A DNA stretch of 64,000 nucleotides from Myxococcota bacterium (lineage in GTDB: Bacteria; Myxococcota_A; UBA9160; UBA6930). Shown here piece by piece: positions 41,060 through 50,152 of this stretch. Every line of letters starts with the position of its first letter. The first letter of the stretch is position 1. The DNA lies in the NCBI GenBank assembly GCA_028277885.1, contig JANQFK010000086.1, positions 1-64,000 on the forward strand, written 5' to 3'. The translations under genes were made by a program, and so were the position numbers. Below the pieces are notes generated by a model, which searched no databases, was not told the DNA's origin, and saw only the letters and a program-made list of their open reading frames with translations.

Positions 41060-41129
41060 GGGGACGTTCCTTGAGATTCTCACTTCCGTCCCTTTGGGGA
41101 CGGAAGTGAGAATCTCAAGGAACGTCCCC
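41060..41129 (+). repeat. Palindromic GGGGACGTTCCTTGAGATT element, copy 2 (perfect)
   Basis: Two perfect 33-bp arms (41060-41092 and 41097-41129) around TTTG. The outer 19 bases equal those of copy 1 at 7437-7502; inner bases differ (TCACTTCCGTCCC against CCCACTTCCCCA). The right arm encodes the last residues and TGA of the convergent SnoaL-like gene. A dispersed, non-coding mobile palindrome is the likeliest explanation. Confidence 0.9.
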
Positions 41130-41624
41130 GCCCCCTCCGCCCCCTCCCCGGGGCTCGAACAGCAGCACGTGGAGCTTCATGCGGTGGTGGAGCCAGCGGC
41201 CGTCCACGCGGGCGTACGCGTCCTCCTCGATGCCCGCCATCCAGCGCTTCGTGCCGTCGGGCGTGGTGCAGGGAGAGAGCAGGTCCCAGGTGGCGCGAGC
41301 GGTGTCGCCCTCGACGTGGATGCGCGGGGCGACGAACCAGTGGCGCGAGGCCAGCAGGGTGGGCTCGAGGAAGCGCTGGTAGATGGCCTCGCGGCCCTCG
41401 CAGCGGCCGAGACGGCCGCCGGCGTCCCAGACGGCATCCTCGGTGAAGAGCGTCGCGAGCTCGCGCGCGATGGGCTCGAGCTCGGCGCGCGGCTTCGGGC
41501 CGTCGGCGCCGTAGCGCGCGTCCACCAGCTCCCCGTAGCGCTGCTTGAGGGCGCGGATCGCCTCGGCGTCCTCGAGGCGGCGCACCCGGGCCTCGAGCTC
41601 GCGGAGGCGCTCGGCGTCGCTCAT
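41115..41624 (-). CDS. SnoaL-like (NTF2-fold) protein
   Basis: A 169-residue protein: N-terminal coiled helix (LRELEARVRRLEDAEAIRAL) followed by an NTF2/SnoaL domain with AIRALKQRYGELVD, LFTEDAVWDAGGRLGR and HHRMKLHVLLFEP. Such proteins are small hydratases, cyclases or isomerases. The C-terminus is a run of glycines and then GDVP, the last part encoded by the palindromic element, so the original end was changed. The ATG overlaps the LLM stop (ATGA). Confidence 0.78.
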   Translation of the reverse strand: MSDAERLRELEARVRRLEDAEAIRALKQRYGELVDARYGADGPKPRAELEPIARELATLFTEDAVWDAGGRLGRCEGREAIYQRFLEPTLLASRHWFVAPRIHVEGDTARATWDLLSPCTTPDGTKRWMAGIEEDAYARVDGRWLHHRMKLHVLLFEPRGGGGGGGDVP

Positions 41625-42499
41625 CCGAGCAGGTCCGCCACGCGGTCCACCTCCTCGGGGTCCGAGGTGGTGGGCACCAGGATCAGCTCGTCGGCGCCGA
41701 GCTCGGCGACCTGCCGGGCGGCCCGCTTCAGCGCGTCACCGGAGGTAGCCGTCACCGTCGGCGCGAGCTTCTCCGCGACGCCGGGGCCGAGGAAGGCGAG
41801 GTAGCGGGCCAGGTACTCGTCGAGCCGGGCCCGAGCGCCGTCACCGAGCGCGAACCAGAAGCTCGTCACCAGCCGCGGCGGCGGGCGCCCGGCCTCGGCC
41901 CAGGCCTTGCGGGCGCGGTCGAACGCGGTGCCGATCTCCTCCATGGAGGGCCCGAAGCTGAAGCCCGCGAGGCCGTCGGCCCAGCGCGCGGCGCGGCGGA
42001 TCGAGCGCGGACCCAGCGCGCCGGCCCAGATGGGAAGCGCGCTCCCCTGGAGCGGCAGCGGCTCGACGGGCCGCTCGGCGCCGGGCACCACCGTCTCCCC
42101 CGCCCAGGCGCGGCGCAGCAACGCCACCTGGGCGTCGAGGCGCGCGAAGCGCGTGGCATCCAGCGCCGACTCCGCCGCGCGGTAGTCCTCCTCCCGCGCC
42201 CCGACCCCGACCCCCAGCACCACGCGCCCGCCGGAGAGCACGTCGAGGGTCGCCACCTGCTTCGCCGCCAGCGCGGCCGGATGCATCGGCAGCACCATCA
42301 CGTCGAACACGATGCGCACGCGCTCGGTCACCGCCGCCGCGGTGGCGAGCGTCACCAGGACCTCGGGGTTCGGGAAGGTGATGCGCTCGCCGGCGGCGAG
42401 GCTCGCGTAGGGCCCGGCGTCGATGCGCCGCGCCCAGTCGTGCACGAGCGGGCGGTCGAGCCCCGGCACCATCACGGGCAGGTTCATGCCGAGCTGCAA
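41621..42499 (-). CDS. LLM class flavin-dependent oxidoreductase
   Basis: A 292-residue luciferase-like protein. I start it at the TTG at 42499 because GGAGG lies 6 bases upstream and the product then begins QLGMNLPVMVPGLDR, the usual N-terminus. Other features are LDVLSGGRVVLGVGVGAREE and a C-terminal LGADELILVPT. Substrate unknown. It is coupled to the SnoaL-like gene and divergent from the carboxylase. Confidence 0.82.
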   Translation of the reverse strand: MQLGMNLPVMVPGLDRPLVHDWARRIDAGPYASLAAGERITFPNPEVLVTLATAAAVTERVRIVFDVMVLPMHPAALAAKQVATLDVLSGGRVVLGVGVGAREEDYRAAESALDATRFARLDAQVALLRRAWAGETVVPGAERPVEPLPLQGSALPIWAGALGPRSIRRAARWADGLAGFSFGPSMEEIGTAFDRARKAWAEAGRPPPRLVTSFWFALGDGARARLDEYLARYLAFLGPGVAEKLAPTVTATSGDALKRAARQVAELGADELILVPTTSDPEEVDRVADLLG

Positions 42500-42581
42500 C
42501 GCGCGCCTCCTCCCCTTCTCCTCGCGATCGGGGGCACCCGGGGAGCCCCAGTCTACCCGAACCGGGGTATGCTCCGGCCCG

Positions 42582-44138
42582 ATGAGCTGGAAGGAGGAGG
42601 TCGACGAGCTCCAGCGCCGCCGCGAGCTCGCCCGGGAGCACGGCGGCGCCGAGGCGGTGGCGAAGCAGCACGCCCGGGGCCGGCTCGCCGTGCGCGAGCG
42701 CATCGACGCCCTCGTGGACTCGGAGAGCTTCCGCGAGATCGGCGCCATCGCGGGCCGCTCGGAGAAGGACGCCGCCGGGCGCCTCGCGTCCTTCACCCCG
42801 GCCAACGTGGTCTCGGGCACCGCGAAGCTCGGCGGCCGGCCCTGCGTGGTGTGCGGCGACGACTTCACCCTGCGCGGCGCCGCCTACTCGGTGGCCGGGC
42901 TGCGCAAGGGGCTCCACGCCGAGCAGCTCGCCGTGCACAGCCGCGTGCCCCTGGTGCGCCTGCTCGAGGCGGGCGGCGCCTCCATCGCGGGCACGGGCAA
43001 ATCCCGCGGCCGCTCGGGCTACGACTTCGTCTCCCCCTCGCCCCTCAACCTGTTCGCCATGGAGGCCCTGGCCTCGGTGCCCGTGGTCTGCGCCGCGCTC
43101 GGCCCGGTGGCGGGCTTCCCGGCCGGCCGACTGGTCGCCTCCCACCTCTCGATCATGACCCGCGACACCGCCCAGGTGCTGATCGGCGGGCCGGCCCTGG
43201 TGGAGCGCGCGCTCGGCGAGGAGGCCAGCAAGGAGCAGCTGGGCGGCGCCGACGTGCACGGCCGCAGCGGCGTGGTGGACAACCTGGCCGAGGACGAGGC
43301 CGACGTGTGGCGCCAGATCCGCGCGTTCCTCGGCTACCTGCCGCCGAGCGTGTGGGAGCTGCCGCCGCGGGCGGCGTGCGACGACCCGCCGGACCGCGCC
43401 GAGGAGGAGCTGCTCTCCCTGGTGCCGCGCAACCGGCGCCGCGCCTACAAGATGCGCCGGCTGGTCGAGCTGGTGGTGGACCGCGGCTCCTTCTTCGAGC
43501 TCGGCGCGCTCCACGGCCGCTCGCAGATCACGGGCCTGGCGCGAGTGGCGGGGCAGCCCGTGGGCGTGCTCGCCAACGATCCCGTCCGCGACGGCGGCTC
43601 CATGACGGCCGCCGGCGCCCGCAAGGTGCGCCGTTTCGCGGAGCTGTGCGACGCCTTCCACCTGCCCGTGGTGAGCTTCGTGGACGAGCCCGGCTTCATG
43701 ATCGGGAGCGAGGCGGAGCGCGCGGGCACGATCCGCTTCGGCATGGAGGCGATCTTCGCCGTCTCCCAGACCCGGGTGCCCTGGCTCGCCATCCTGGTGC
43801 GGCGCTCCTTCGGCGTCGCGGCGGGCATCCACCTGGGGCGCGAGTGCACCGCGCTTGCCTGGCCCTCGGCGGAGAGCGGCTCCATGCCCGTGGAGGGCGG
43901 CGTGGCGCTCGCCTACGGGCGCGAGATCGCCGCCGCGCCGGACCCCGAGGCGCGCCGCCGGGAGCTCGAGGAGGAGGTGGCGGCCGCCCAGTCCATCCTC
44001 CCGCGCGCCGAGGACTTCGGCGTCCACGACCTGATCGACCCCCGCACCACCCGGCAGCGGGTGGCCGAGTGGCTGGAGGCCAACCGGGAGCGCCTGCGGG
44101 CCTCCCTCGGCCCCGCGCGCTACACGATGAGGCCATGA
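42582..44138 (+). CDS. Acyl-CoA carboxylase, carboxyltransferase (beta) subunit
   Basis: A 518-residue carboxyltransferase with two crotonase-like halves. Visible: KQHARGRLAVRERIDALVD, the AGGASIAGTGKSRGRSGYDF region, GVLANDPVRDGGSMTAAGAR, SFVDEPGFMIGSEAE and the C-terminal LIDPRTTRQRVAEWLE. It moves CO2 from biotin to propionyl-, methylcrotonyl- or similar CoA. A biotin carboxylase partner is not in the window. The stop overlaps the start of the DUF3313 gene. Confidence 0.85.
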   Translation: MSWKEEVDELQRRRELAREHGGAEAVAKQHARGRLAVRERIDALVDSESFREIGAIAGRSEKDAAGRLASFTPANVVSGTAKLGGRPCVVCGDDFTLRGAAYSVAGLRKGLHAEQLAVHSRVPLVRLLEAGGASIAGTGKSRGRSGYDFVSPSPLNLFAMEALASVPVVCAALGPVAGFPAGRLVASHLSIMTRDTAQVLIGGPALVERALGEEASKEQLGGADVHGRSGVVDNLAEDEADVWRQIRAFLGYLPPSVWELPPRAACDDPPDRAEEELLSLVPRNRRRAYKMRRLVELVVDRGSFFELGALHGRSQITGLARVAGQPVGVLANDPVRDGGSMTAAGARKVRRFAELCDAFHLPVVSFVDEPGFMIGSEAERAGTIRFGMEAIFAVSQTRVPWLAILVRRSFGVAAGIHLGRECTALAWPSAESGSMPVEGGVALAYGREIAAAPDPEARRRELEEEVAAAQSILPRAEDFGVHDLIDPRTTRQRVAEWLEANRERLRASLGPARYTMRP

Positions 44139-44824
44139 AGCTCGCCCTTCCCGTCCTGCTGCTCCTCCTCGTGCCCGCGGGCCTCGCCTGTGCGAGCAGC
44201 CCCGAGCCCATGCCGGCCGGCTTCCTCGACCGCTACGGGCGCTTCGAGCCCGCGGCGAGCGGCAGCGGCGCGCTGGTGCAGTGGACGCCGGACGCCGACC
44301 TGGGCCGCTACTCGAAGCTGATGATCGACCCCGTCGTGGTCTGGTACAGCCCCGACGCGCAGTACCGCGGCATTCACCCCGGGGTGCTGCAGCGCCTCGC
44401 CGAGGGCTTCCGCGCCTCGCTGGTGAAGCACGTCGAGGACGCCTACCCGGTGGTGGACGAGCCGGGGCCCGGCGTGCTCCGGCTGCGCACGGCGCTCATC
44501 GACGTGGTGCCGGGGAAGCCCGTGGCGGGCACGCTCTCCACCGTGGTCCCCGGTGGCCTCGCCGTCTCCACGGCGAAGCGCGCCGCCACCGGGACCCACC
44601 TGTTCGTGGGCGAGGCCGCCCTCGAGGGCGAGATCGTCGACTCGGTGAGCGGGGAGCGCATCGTCGCCTTCATCGACCGACGCGAGGGCAGCAAGCTCGA
44701 CGTCGCCGCCGGCGCCACCACCTGGGGCCACGTCGAGGCGGTGTTCGACGAGTGGGCCTCGGGGCTGCGCGCGAGCCTCGACGCGGCCCACGACCGCGAG
44801 ACGCCCGAGTCGCCCGACTCCTAG
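44135..44824 (+). CDS. DUF3313 lipoprotein
   Basis: A 229-residue lipoprotein; the ATG shares ATGA with the carboxylase stop. The lipobox is PAGLAC. The family pattern is clear: PAGFLDRYGRFEPA, YSKLMIDPVVVWYSPDAQYR, GPGVLRLRTALIDVV, TGTHLFVGEAALEGEIVDS and a C-terminal TTWGHVEAVFDEWA. Function unknown. It converges with gltS, and CTAG at 44821-44824 provides both stops. Paralogues are at 46054 and 57828. Confidence 0.82.
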   Translation: MKLALPVLLLLLVPAGLACASSPEPMPAGFLDRYGRFEPAASGSGALVQWTPDADLGRYSKLMIDPVVVWYSPDAQYRGIHPGVLQRLAEGFRASLVKHVEDAYPVVDEPGPGVLRLRTALIDVVPGKPVAGTLSTVVPGGLAVSTAKRAATGTHLFVGEAALEGEIVDSVSGERIVAFIDRREGSKLDVAAGATTWGHVEAVFDEWASGLRASLDAAHDRETPESPDS

Positions 44825-46047
44825 CGGGCCCCCGGGATCGGCGCCTGCTGGATGATGGGCAGGCCGATGAAGAGCTTGATCACCAGGGCGTTCACGATGT
44901 CGATGAAGAACGCCCCGACCAGCGGGATCACCAGGAAGGCCTTCGGCGAGGCGCCGTACTTCTGGGTGAGGGCGCGCATGTTCGCGATCCCCACCGGCGT
45001 GGCGCCGAGACCGAGGCCGACGAAGCCCGCGGAGATCACGCAGGCGTCGTAGTCCCGCCCCATGGCGCGGAACACGACGAGGACGACGAAGATCGTCATC
45101 ACGAGCATCTGGGCGAACAGCACCAGGAAGAGCGCCAGCGCACCGCTCGCCAGGGTCCAGAGCTGCATGCTCATCAGGCTCATGCTCAGGAAGAGAGCCA
45201 GGCTGAGCTCTCCCACCGAGTCGAGGGCCGGGCGGCTGAGGGGGATCTCCAGCAGGTCCGAGCCGTTGGTGATCACGATCCCCACCGCCATGGCGGTGAG
45301 GAAGCCCGGCAGCGTCACCCCTCCGGAGAAGAGCAGGCGGTTCACGAGGTCGCCGAGGGCGACACACAGGGCCAGGACGAGCAGGGTCCCGAGCCGATCG
45401 GTCAGGGAGACGATGCCGTGCCCGGCCTCCTCGGCCGGGGACTCCGCCTCGTCCGCCGACTCGGCCGTGTCTGCCTCGAGCCCGTGGCGGCCGATCAGCC
45501 GCTCCGCGATGGGCCCGCCGATCACCCCGCCCGCGATCAGGCCGAAGGTCGCGAACGCGATGCCGACGGCTCCGGCGTCGGTCAGGCCCGCCTCCTCGGC
45601 GACCTCGCCCCACGCGATGGCGGTGCCGTAGCCGCCCGCGAAGGAGACGCTGCCTCCGAAGAGCCCGTAGCCGGGATGGACGCCCACGAGCTTCGCGAGC
45701 AGGACGCCGGTCACGTCCTGCACCACGAGGAACGCCGCCGCCACCACGACCAGGATCGCGAGCGCCTTCCCGCCCTCGGCGAGCAGCCGCAGCTTGGCCG
45801 AGAGCCCGATGGTGCTGAAGAAGACCAGCAGCAGGAGGTCGCGCATCCGCATGTCGAAGCGGATCTCGCGCTCGAAGGCGACGAAGAGCAGCGCCACGAT
45901 GCTGCTGCAGATGAGCCCGCCGGTCACGGCCTCGGGGATGCTGTAGCGACGCAGGAACGCGATCTGGCTCGTCAGCCAGGCGCCGAGGAACAGCACCAGG
46001 ATGCTGATGATGAGGACGTCGGCGCCCTCCAGCTCGTGGACGACCAC
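44821..46047 (-). CDS. gltS: Sodium/glutamate symporter GltS
   Basis: A 408-residue membrane protein with about eleven hydrophobic helices. The GltS features SIPEAVTGGLICS, FFSTIGLSAKL, FGGSVSFAGGYGTAIAWG and the second-half repeat VGLGLGATPVGIANMRAL with PLVGAFFIDIVNA are all present. An acidic loop (ESADEAESPAEEAG) separates the halves. It imports glutamate with Na+ across the inner membrane. The GTG start has no clear ribosome binding site. DUF3313 genes lie on both sides. Confidence 0.88.
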   Translation of the reverse strand: MVVHELEGADVLIISILVLFLGAWLTSQIAFLRRYSIPEAVTGGLICSSIVALLFVAFEREIRFDMRMRDLLLLVFFSTIGLSAKLRLLAEGGKALAILVVVAAAFLVVQDVTGVLLAKLVGVHPGYGLFGGSVSFAGGYGTAIAWGEVAEEAGLTDAGAVGIAFATFGLIAGGVIGGPIAERLIGRHGLEADTAESADEAESPAEEAGHGIVSLTDRLGTLLVLALCVALGDLVNRLLFSGGVTLPGFLTAMAVGIVITNGSDLLEIPLSRPALDSVGELSLALFLSMSLMSMQLWTLASGALALFLVLFAQMLVMTIFVVLVVFRAMGRDYDACVISAGFVGLGLGATPVGIANMRALTQKYGASPKAFLVIPLVGAFFIDIVNALVIKLFIGLPIIQQAPIPGAR

Positions 46048-46053
46048 GGCCGC

Positions 46054-46719
46054 TCAGGCGCCGGTACGCAGCTCGCGCAGGCGCTCGTGAAGCCGCTTGG
46101 CCCAGTACTCGAAGGCCTGGTCCACGTCGGACCAGGTGCTCACCCCGCCCCGCAGCGCCCGGGTGCCCGCCCGCTCGTCCACCCCCGCGGCGAGCCGCTC
46201 GTTGGTGAGCCCGTCCAGCAGCTCGGCCTCGATGCCGACCCGGCCGACGAACGCGTGGGTGCCCGTGCCGAGCTTCTTGAGCCCGGAGATGAGGCGCACC
46301 TGGGGCACCACGCTGGAGACCACGCCGAGCGCGACCGGGGCTCCCTTCGCCTCGGTGAGGGCCACGCGCAGCCGCAGCACCCCGGGGCCGCCGCGGTCCA
46401 CGAGCGAGAAGTCGGTCTGGAGCTCCTTGCGCAGCACGCTCTCGAGCCGGTCCGCCAGCTCCTTCAGCTCCTCGTCGGGCACGTCGGCGATCTCGCGCCC
46501 CTCGCTGCGCCAGATCGTGACGGGATCGATCTGGATGGAGCTGTAGGCGGAGAAGTCCGCACGCGGATTCCGGTAGACGAGCTGGGCCTCCTCTCCCTCC
46601 CCGGGCCGGAACTGGGAGTAGTCCTTCAGGAAGCCGGCGGGCTCCGCGCCGCGGGTCTGTGCCGTCGTCGCGCAGCCGGCGAGTACGAGCGCAATGCCCA
46701 GTGCGAGCAGGTGTCTCAC
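46054..46719 (-). CDS. DUF3313 lipoprotein
   Basis: A 221-residue lipoprotein. I start it at the GTG at 46719 (GAGGAGA upstream), giving signal peptide and lipobox LGIALVLAGCATT. Body motifs are PAGFLKDYSQFRPG, YSSIQIDPVTIWRSEG, GPGVLRLRVALTEAK, GTHAFVGRVGIEAELLDGLT and STWSDVDQAFEYWA. It lies 6 bp before gltS on the same strand, so they may be co-transcribed. Function unknown. Confidence 0.83.
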   Translation of the reverse strand: MRHLLALGIALVLAGCATTAQTRGAEPAGFLKDYSQFRPGEGEEAQLVYRNPRADFSAYSSIQIDPVTIWRSEGREIADVPDEELKELADRLESVLRKELQTDFSLVDRGGPGVLRLRVALTEAKGAPVALGVVSSVVPQVRLISGLKKLGTGTHAFVGRVGIEAELLDGLTNERLAAGVDERAGTRALRGGVSTWSDVDQAFEYWAKRLHERLRELRTGA

Positions 46720-46729
46720 GAGGGTCTCC

Positions 46730-47014
46730 TCAGAGCCGGCCCAGCGGCCGCGCGAAGGTGAACTCGAGGGGGTCCTCGAGACAGGTCTGCCGTGCGTCCA
46801 CCGGGGTATCCATGACCCAGGCCACGGGAAGCCCGGCCGCACATCCCACCACGGCGACGAGGGTGGGCACCAGGCCGAAGGGCCGCACCAGGACCACGTC
46901 CACCAGCTTTCGATGGAAGCCGGGGTCCGAGGCCCCTTCTCGGTGGTCCGCGGCGGCAGGCGCCACGAGGGCGAGCTGCGTGGCGAGCAGGGCGGCGGCG
47001 AGACGGCGAGGCAT
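46730..47014 (-). CDS. Small exported membrane protein
   Basis: A 94-residue protein: cleavable-looking signal (LAAALLATQLALVAPAAA), then VDVVLVRPFGLVPTLVAVVG, a second hydrophobic stretch, and DPLEFTFARPLG. This VRPxGL...P-x-F-TF-RPLG pattern occurs in small uncharacterised proteins common in Gram-negatives. It is 10 bp before the DUF3313 gene and may share its mRNA. Confidence 0.65.
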   Translation of the reverse strand: MPRRLAAALLATQLALVAPAAADHREGASDPGFHRKLVDVVLVRPFGLVPTLVAVVGCAAGLPVAWVMDTPVDARQTCLEDPLEFTFARPLGRL

Positions 47015-47077
47015 GGCGACCCTCCGGGGTGCTAGGTTCCGGAGCCTACACCGGCTGGGGCGGTCCTCAATACCTCC

Positions 47078-48088
47078 GTGTCCTTCCTGCTACGCGCCAT
47101 CCTCCTCGGGCCCGCGGTCCTCGCCTCCCTCGCCTGGTGCGTCGCGGCGCTGTGGATCGACGGGCCGGCCTCGCGCCCCCTGGCCGGCGGGCTGGCCGCA
47201 GGCTTCGCCGCCCTCTCCCTGGGCGTGCTCGCCACGCTCCGTCCCTGGCCCCGCGCGCTGGCCGGCCACGCCTTCCTGTTCGCCCTGGTGGTGGGCTGGT
47301 GGCTCTCCATCCCGCCGCGCAACGAGCGCGACTGGCTGCCCGACGTCGCGCGGGCCGCCTCCGCCGAGGTCGACGGCGACCGCCTCACGATCCGCAACCT
47401 GCGCAACTTCCACTACCGCGACGTGGACGACTACGACGAGCGCTGGGAGACCCGCACCTACGACCTCTCCCGACTGCGCGGCGTGGACCTGTTCCTCTCC
47501 TACTGGGGCTCGCCCTGGATCGCCCACACCATCGCGAGCTGGGACTTCGGCGGGGGCGACCACCTCGCCATCTCCATCGAGACCCGCAAGGAGCGCGGTG
47601 AGGCCTACTCCGCGGTGCGCGGCTTCTTCCGGCAGTTCGAGATCTACTACGTGGTGGCCGACGAGCGCGACCTGGTGGGGCTGCGCACCAACCACCGGAA
47701 GGAGGACGTCTACCTCTACCGGACGCGCTCCGCTCCCGAGGAGGCCCGGGCCCTCCTGCTCGACTACGTCGCCGAGATCAACGAGCTCGCCGAGCGGCCC
47801 AAGTGGTACAACGCGGCGCTGCACAACTGCACCACCGCGATCCGCTATCACGTTCAGCACGTCACGCCGGGTCGGCCGTGGGACTGGCGGATCCTCGTGA
47901 ACGGCCACCTCGACCAGCTCGGCTACGAGCGCGGGAGCGTGAACACCACCCTCGCCTTCGAGGAGCTGCGCGAGCGGAGCCGGGTCTCCGGGCGCGGACT
48001 GGCGGCGGGCGACGCCGCAGACTTCTCGAGGCAGATCCGTGTGGGGCTGCCGGAGCGGCCGCCTCCGCGAGGAGGACCCCCGTCATGA
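47078..48088 (+). CDS. DUF4105 (Lnb-type) membrane protein
   Basis: A 336-residue protein. Three N-terminal membrane helices are followed by a DUF4105 domain with RNFHYRDVDDYDERWETRTY, LSYWGSPWIAHTIASWDFGG and the Cys site YNAALHNCTTAIR. DUF4105 is NlpC/P60-like and related to Lnb, a second type of lipoprotein N-acyltransferase. A periplasmic lipid or protein acyl function is possible. The stop overlaps the lipase-like gene (ATGA). Confidence 0.78.
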   Translation: MSFLLRAILLGPAVLASLAWCVAALWIDGPASRPLAGGLAAGFAALSLGVLATLRPWPRALAGHAFLFALVVGWWLSIPPRNERDWLPDVARAASAEVDGDRLTIRNLRNFHYRDVDDYDERWETRTYDLSRLRGVDLFLSYWGSPWIAHTIASWDFGGGDHLAISIETRKERGEAYSAVRGFFRQFEIYYVVADERDLVGLRTNHRKEDVYLYRTRSAPEEARALLLDYVAEINELAERPKWYNAALHNCTTAIRYHVQHVTPGRPWDWRILVNGHLDQLGYERGSVNTTLAFEELRERSRVSGRGLAAGDAADFSRQIRVGLPERPPPRGGPPS

Positions 48089-50019
48089 AGCTCCGAGCCG
48101 TGGCGATCCGAGCGGGGAGAGCTGCACTCGCGGTCGCGCTCGCGGCCGCGCTGGGCTGTGCGACCCCGATCGGCGTCCGCCGCATCGACGAGGATCGCGT
48201 CCACCAGAACCTCACCTCGAGCGTGCTGTCCAGCGACCGCGCGAGCGTCCCCTCCCGCCAGGTGCTGCTGCGCCTCGGGCTCTCCAAGCACTTCCGGGAG
48301 GATCCGGAGCGCGGCCTGGCCGAGCTGCACGCGCGCACCGTGGAGGAGATGAACCTCGACCGGCTGTTCGCCCTCGCCGAGTTCTCCTTCCTGCACGCGG
48401 AGCGCCAGGGCGACCGGTCCTACTTCGTGGCGGCCTCGATCTACGCCTACGCGTTCCTGTTCCCGGAGGACGGTGGCGCGCCGCCGAACGCCTTCGATCC
48501 GCGCCTGCGCACCGCGGTGGACCTCTACAACCGCTCCATCGCCCGGGCGCTGGTGAACGAGGCCGGCGAGGTCGCGCTGCGCGCCGGCGAGTTCCCCTTC
48601 CACCTCGGAGTGCTCGACCTGGACCTGGACCCGACGGGGCTCGACTGGGCGGACCGCCGCCTGGCGAACTTCACCTCGGCGGCCGAGCTCGAGGTGCGCG
48701 GGCTGCGCAACCGCTACCGGCGGGCCGGCCTCGGTGCCCCCTTCGCCGCCGACGCCGTCCCGGTGCAGGGGCGCACTCGCGCCGTCGAGGGCATCCACGT
48801 CGCCGAGAAGCTCAAGGTCCCCGTCACGTTCCTGCTCCGCTACCAGGACGCCCGCAGCTCGCTGCGCAGCGGACGCTTCCCGGCGACGCTGGAGGTCTAC
48901 AGCCTCGAGCGAGCGGCCGAGATCGAGGTGGCCGGCCGCCCCGTTCCGCTCGAGTTCGAGACCACCTCCTCCCTCGCCCTGGGGCTCGAGGGCGACGAGA
49001 TCTGGAAGTTCTCGCTCCAGGGCTTCCTCGAGGGCGACGCCCTCGGCGACCAGGACGGCCTGTTCGCCCTGCGCCCCCACGTGCCGGGCCGGGTGCCCGT
49101 CGTCCTCGTCCACGGCACCGCCTCCAACCCGGCCCGCTGGGCGGAGCTGCTGAACGAGCTGGAGAGCGATCCGAAGCTCGGCGACCGCATCGAGATCTGG
49201 CTCTTCATCTACTCCACCGGGAACCCCATCCTCTACTCGGCGAGCCTGCTGCGCAGCTCGCTGCGCAACGCTGTCGCCGGGCTCGGCGGCCCGGAGAGCG
49301 ATCCGGCCCTGGGGCGCATGGTCGTGATCGGTCACAGCCAGGGAGGGCTCCTCACCAAGGCCCAGGTGATCGACCCCGGGGACCGGTTCTGGAGCAACAC
49401 CAGCGACCGGTCCTTCGACCAGGTCGAGATGAAGCCCGAGACCCGCGAGCTGGTCGGCTCGGCGGTCTTCTTCGAGCCGCTCCCCTTCGTGAAGCGCGTG
49501 GTCTTCATCTCCACCCCGCACCGCGGCAGCTTCCTGGCCGGCAACTGGCTGGGCCGGATCGCGTCGGACCTCTTCAACGCCCCCACCAACCTGGTCGGCA
49601 CCGGCGTCGACCTGGCCCGGGCCGGCATCAGCGTGGCCGGGGATGCGGCGCGGCGCGGCATCGACCTCGCGACGGGCGACGAGGACACGGCGATCCGCCG
49701 GGAGATGGGCCGGATCCCGAGCAGCGTCGACAACATGAACCCCCGGCACCCGTTCTCGCTCACCATCTCGAGCATCCCGGTGGACCCGGGCGTGATCGCC
49801 CACTCGATCATTCCCGTGAAGGGCGGGCCGCCCGCCGACGGGCAGAACGACGGCGTCGTCGCCTACGAGAGCGCCTCCATCGAGGAGGCCGCCAGCGAGT
49901 ACGTGGTCTTCCACAGCGGCCACTCGACCCAGTCCCACCCCGAGACCATCCAGGAGGTGCGGCGCATCCTGCTCGACCACCTCGCCGACGCGGACCCGGA
50001 GTCGGACGGAGCGCCCTAG
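48085..50019 (+). CDS. Alpha/beta-hydrolase lipoprotein (lipase/esterase-like)
   Basis: A 644-residue protein. Signal peptide with lipobox ALGCATP. The N-terminal 330 residues are family-specific; the C-terminal hydrolase domain has VPVVLVHGTASNPARWAELL (oxyanion HG), the nucleophile VVIGHSQGGLL, VVFISTPHRGSF, NDGVVAYESA (Asp) and VFHSGHSTQSHP (His). It probably cleaves an ester at the outer membrane or periplasm. It is coupled to the DUF4105 gene. Confidence 0.8.
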   Translation: MKLRAVAIRAGRAALAVALAAALGCATPIGVRRIDEDRVHQNLTSSVLSSDRASVPSRQVLLRLGLSKHFREDPERGLAELHARTVEEMNLDRLFALAEFSFLHAERQGDRSYFVAASIYAYAFLFPEDGGAPPNAFDPRLRTAVDLYNRSIARALVNEAGEVALRAGEFPFHLGVLDLDLDPTGLDWADRRLANFTSAAELEVRGLRNRYRRAGLGAPFAADAVPVQGRTRAVEGIHVAEKLKVPVTFLLRYQDARSSLRSGRFPATLEVYSLERAAEIEVAGRPVPLEFETTSSLALGLEGDEIWKFSLQGFLEGDALGDQDGLFALRPHVPGRVPVVLVHGTASNPARWAELLNELESDPKLGDRIEIWLFIYSTGNPILYSASLLRSSLRNAVAGLGGPESDPALGRMVVIGHSQGGLLTKAQVIDPGDRFWSNTSDRSFDQVEMKPETRELVGSAVFFEPLPFVKRVVFISTPHRGSFLAGNWLGRIASDLFNAPTNLVGTGVDLARAGISVAGDAARRGIDLATGDEDTAIRREMGRIPSSVDNMNPRHPFSLTISSIPVDPGVIAHSIIPVKGGPPADGQNDGVVAYESASIEEAASEYVVFHSGHSTQSHPETIQEVRRILLDHLADADPESDGAP

Positions 50020-50152
50020 AGCCCGGCCGCGCTCGACCGGTACCTCTCGAAGATCGCACCGATCGGCTGGGCCATGATCTTCCGCCCGAGGGTGTGGTGC
50101 GCCGCGGAGCCGAAGCCGGGGCGCTCGGCGAGCGCGATCCGGTGGGCGCGAG

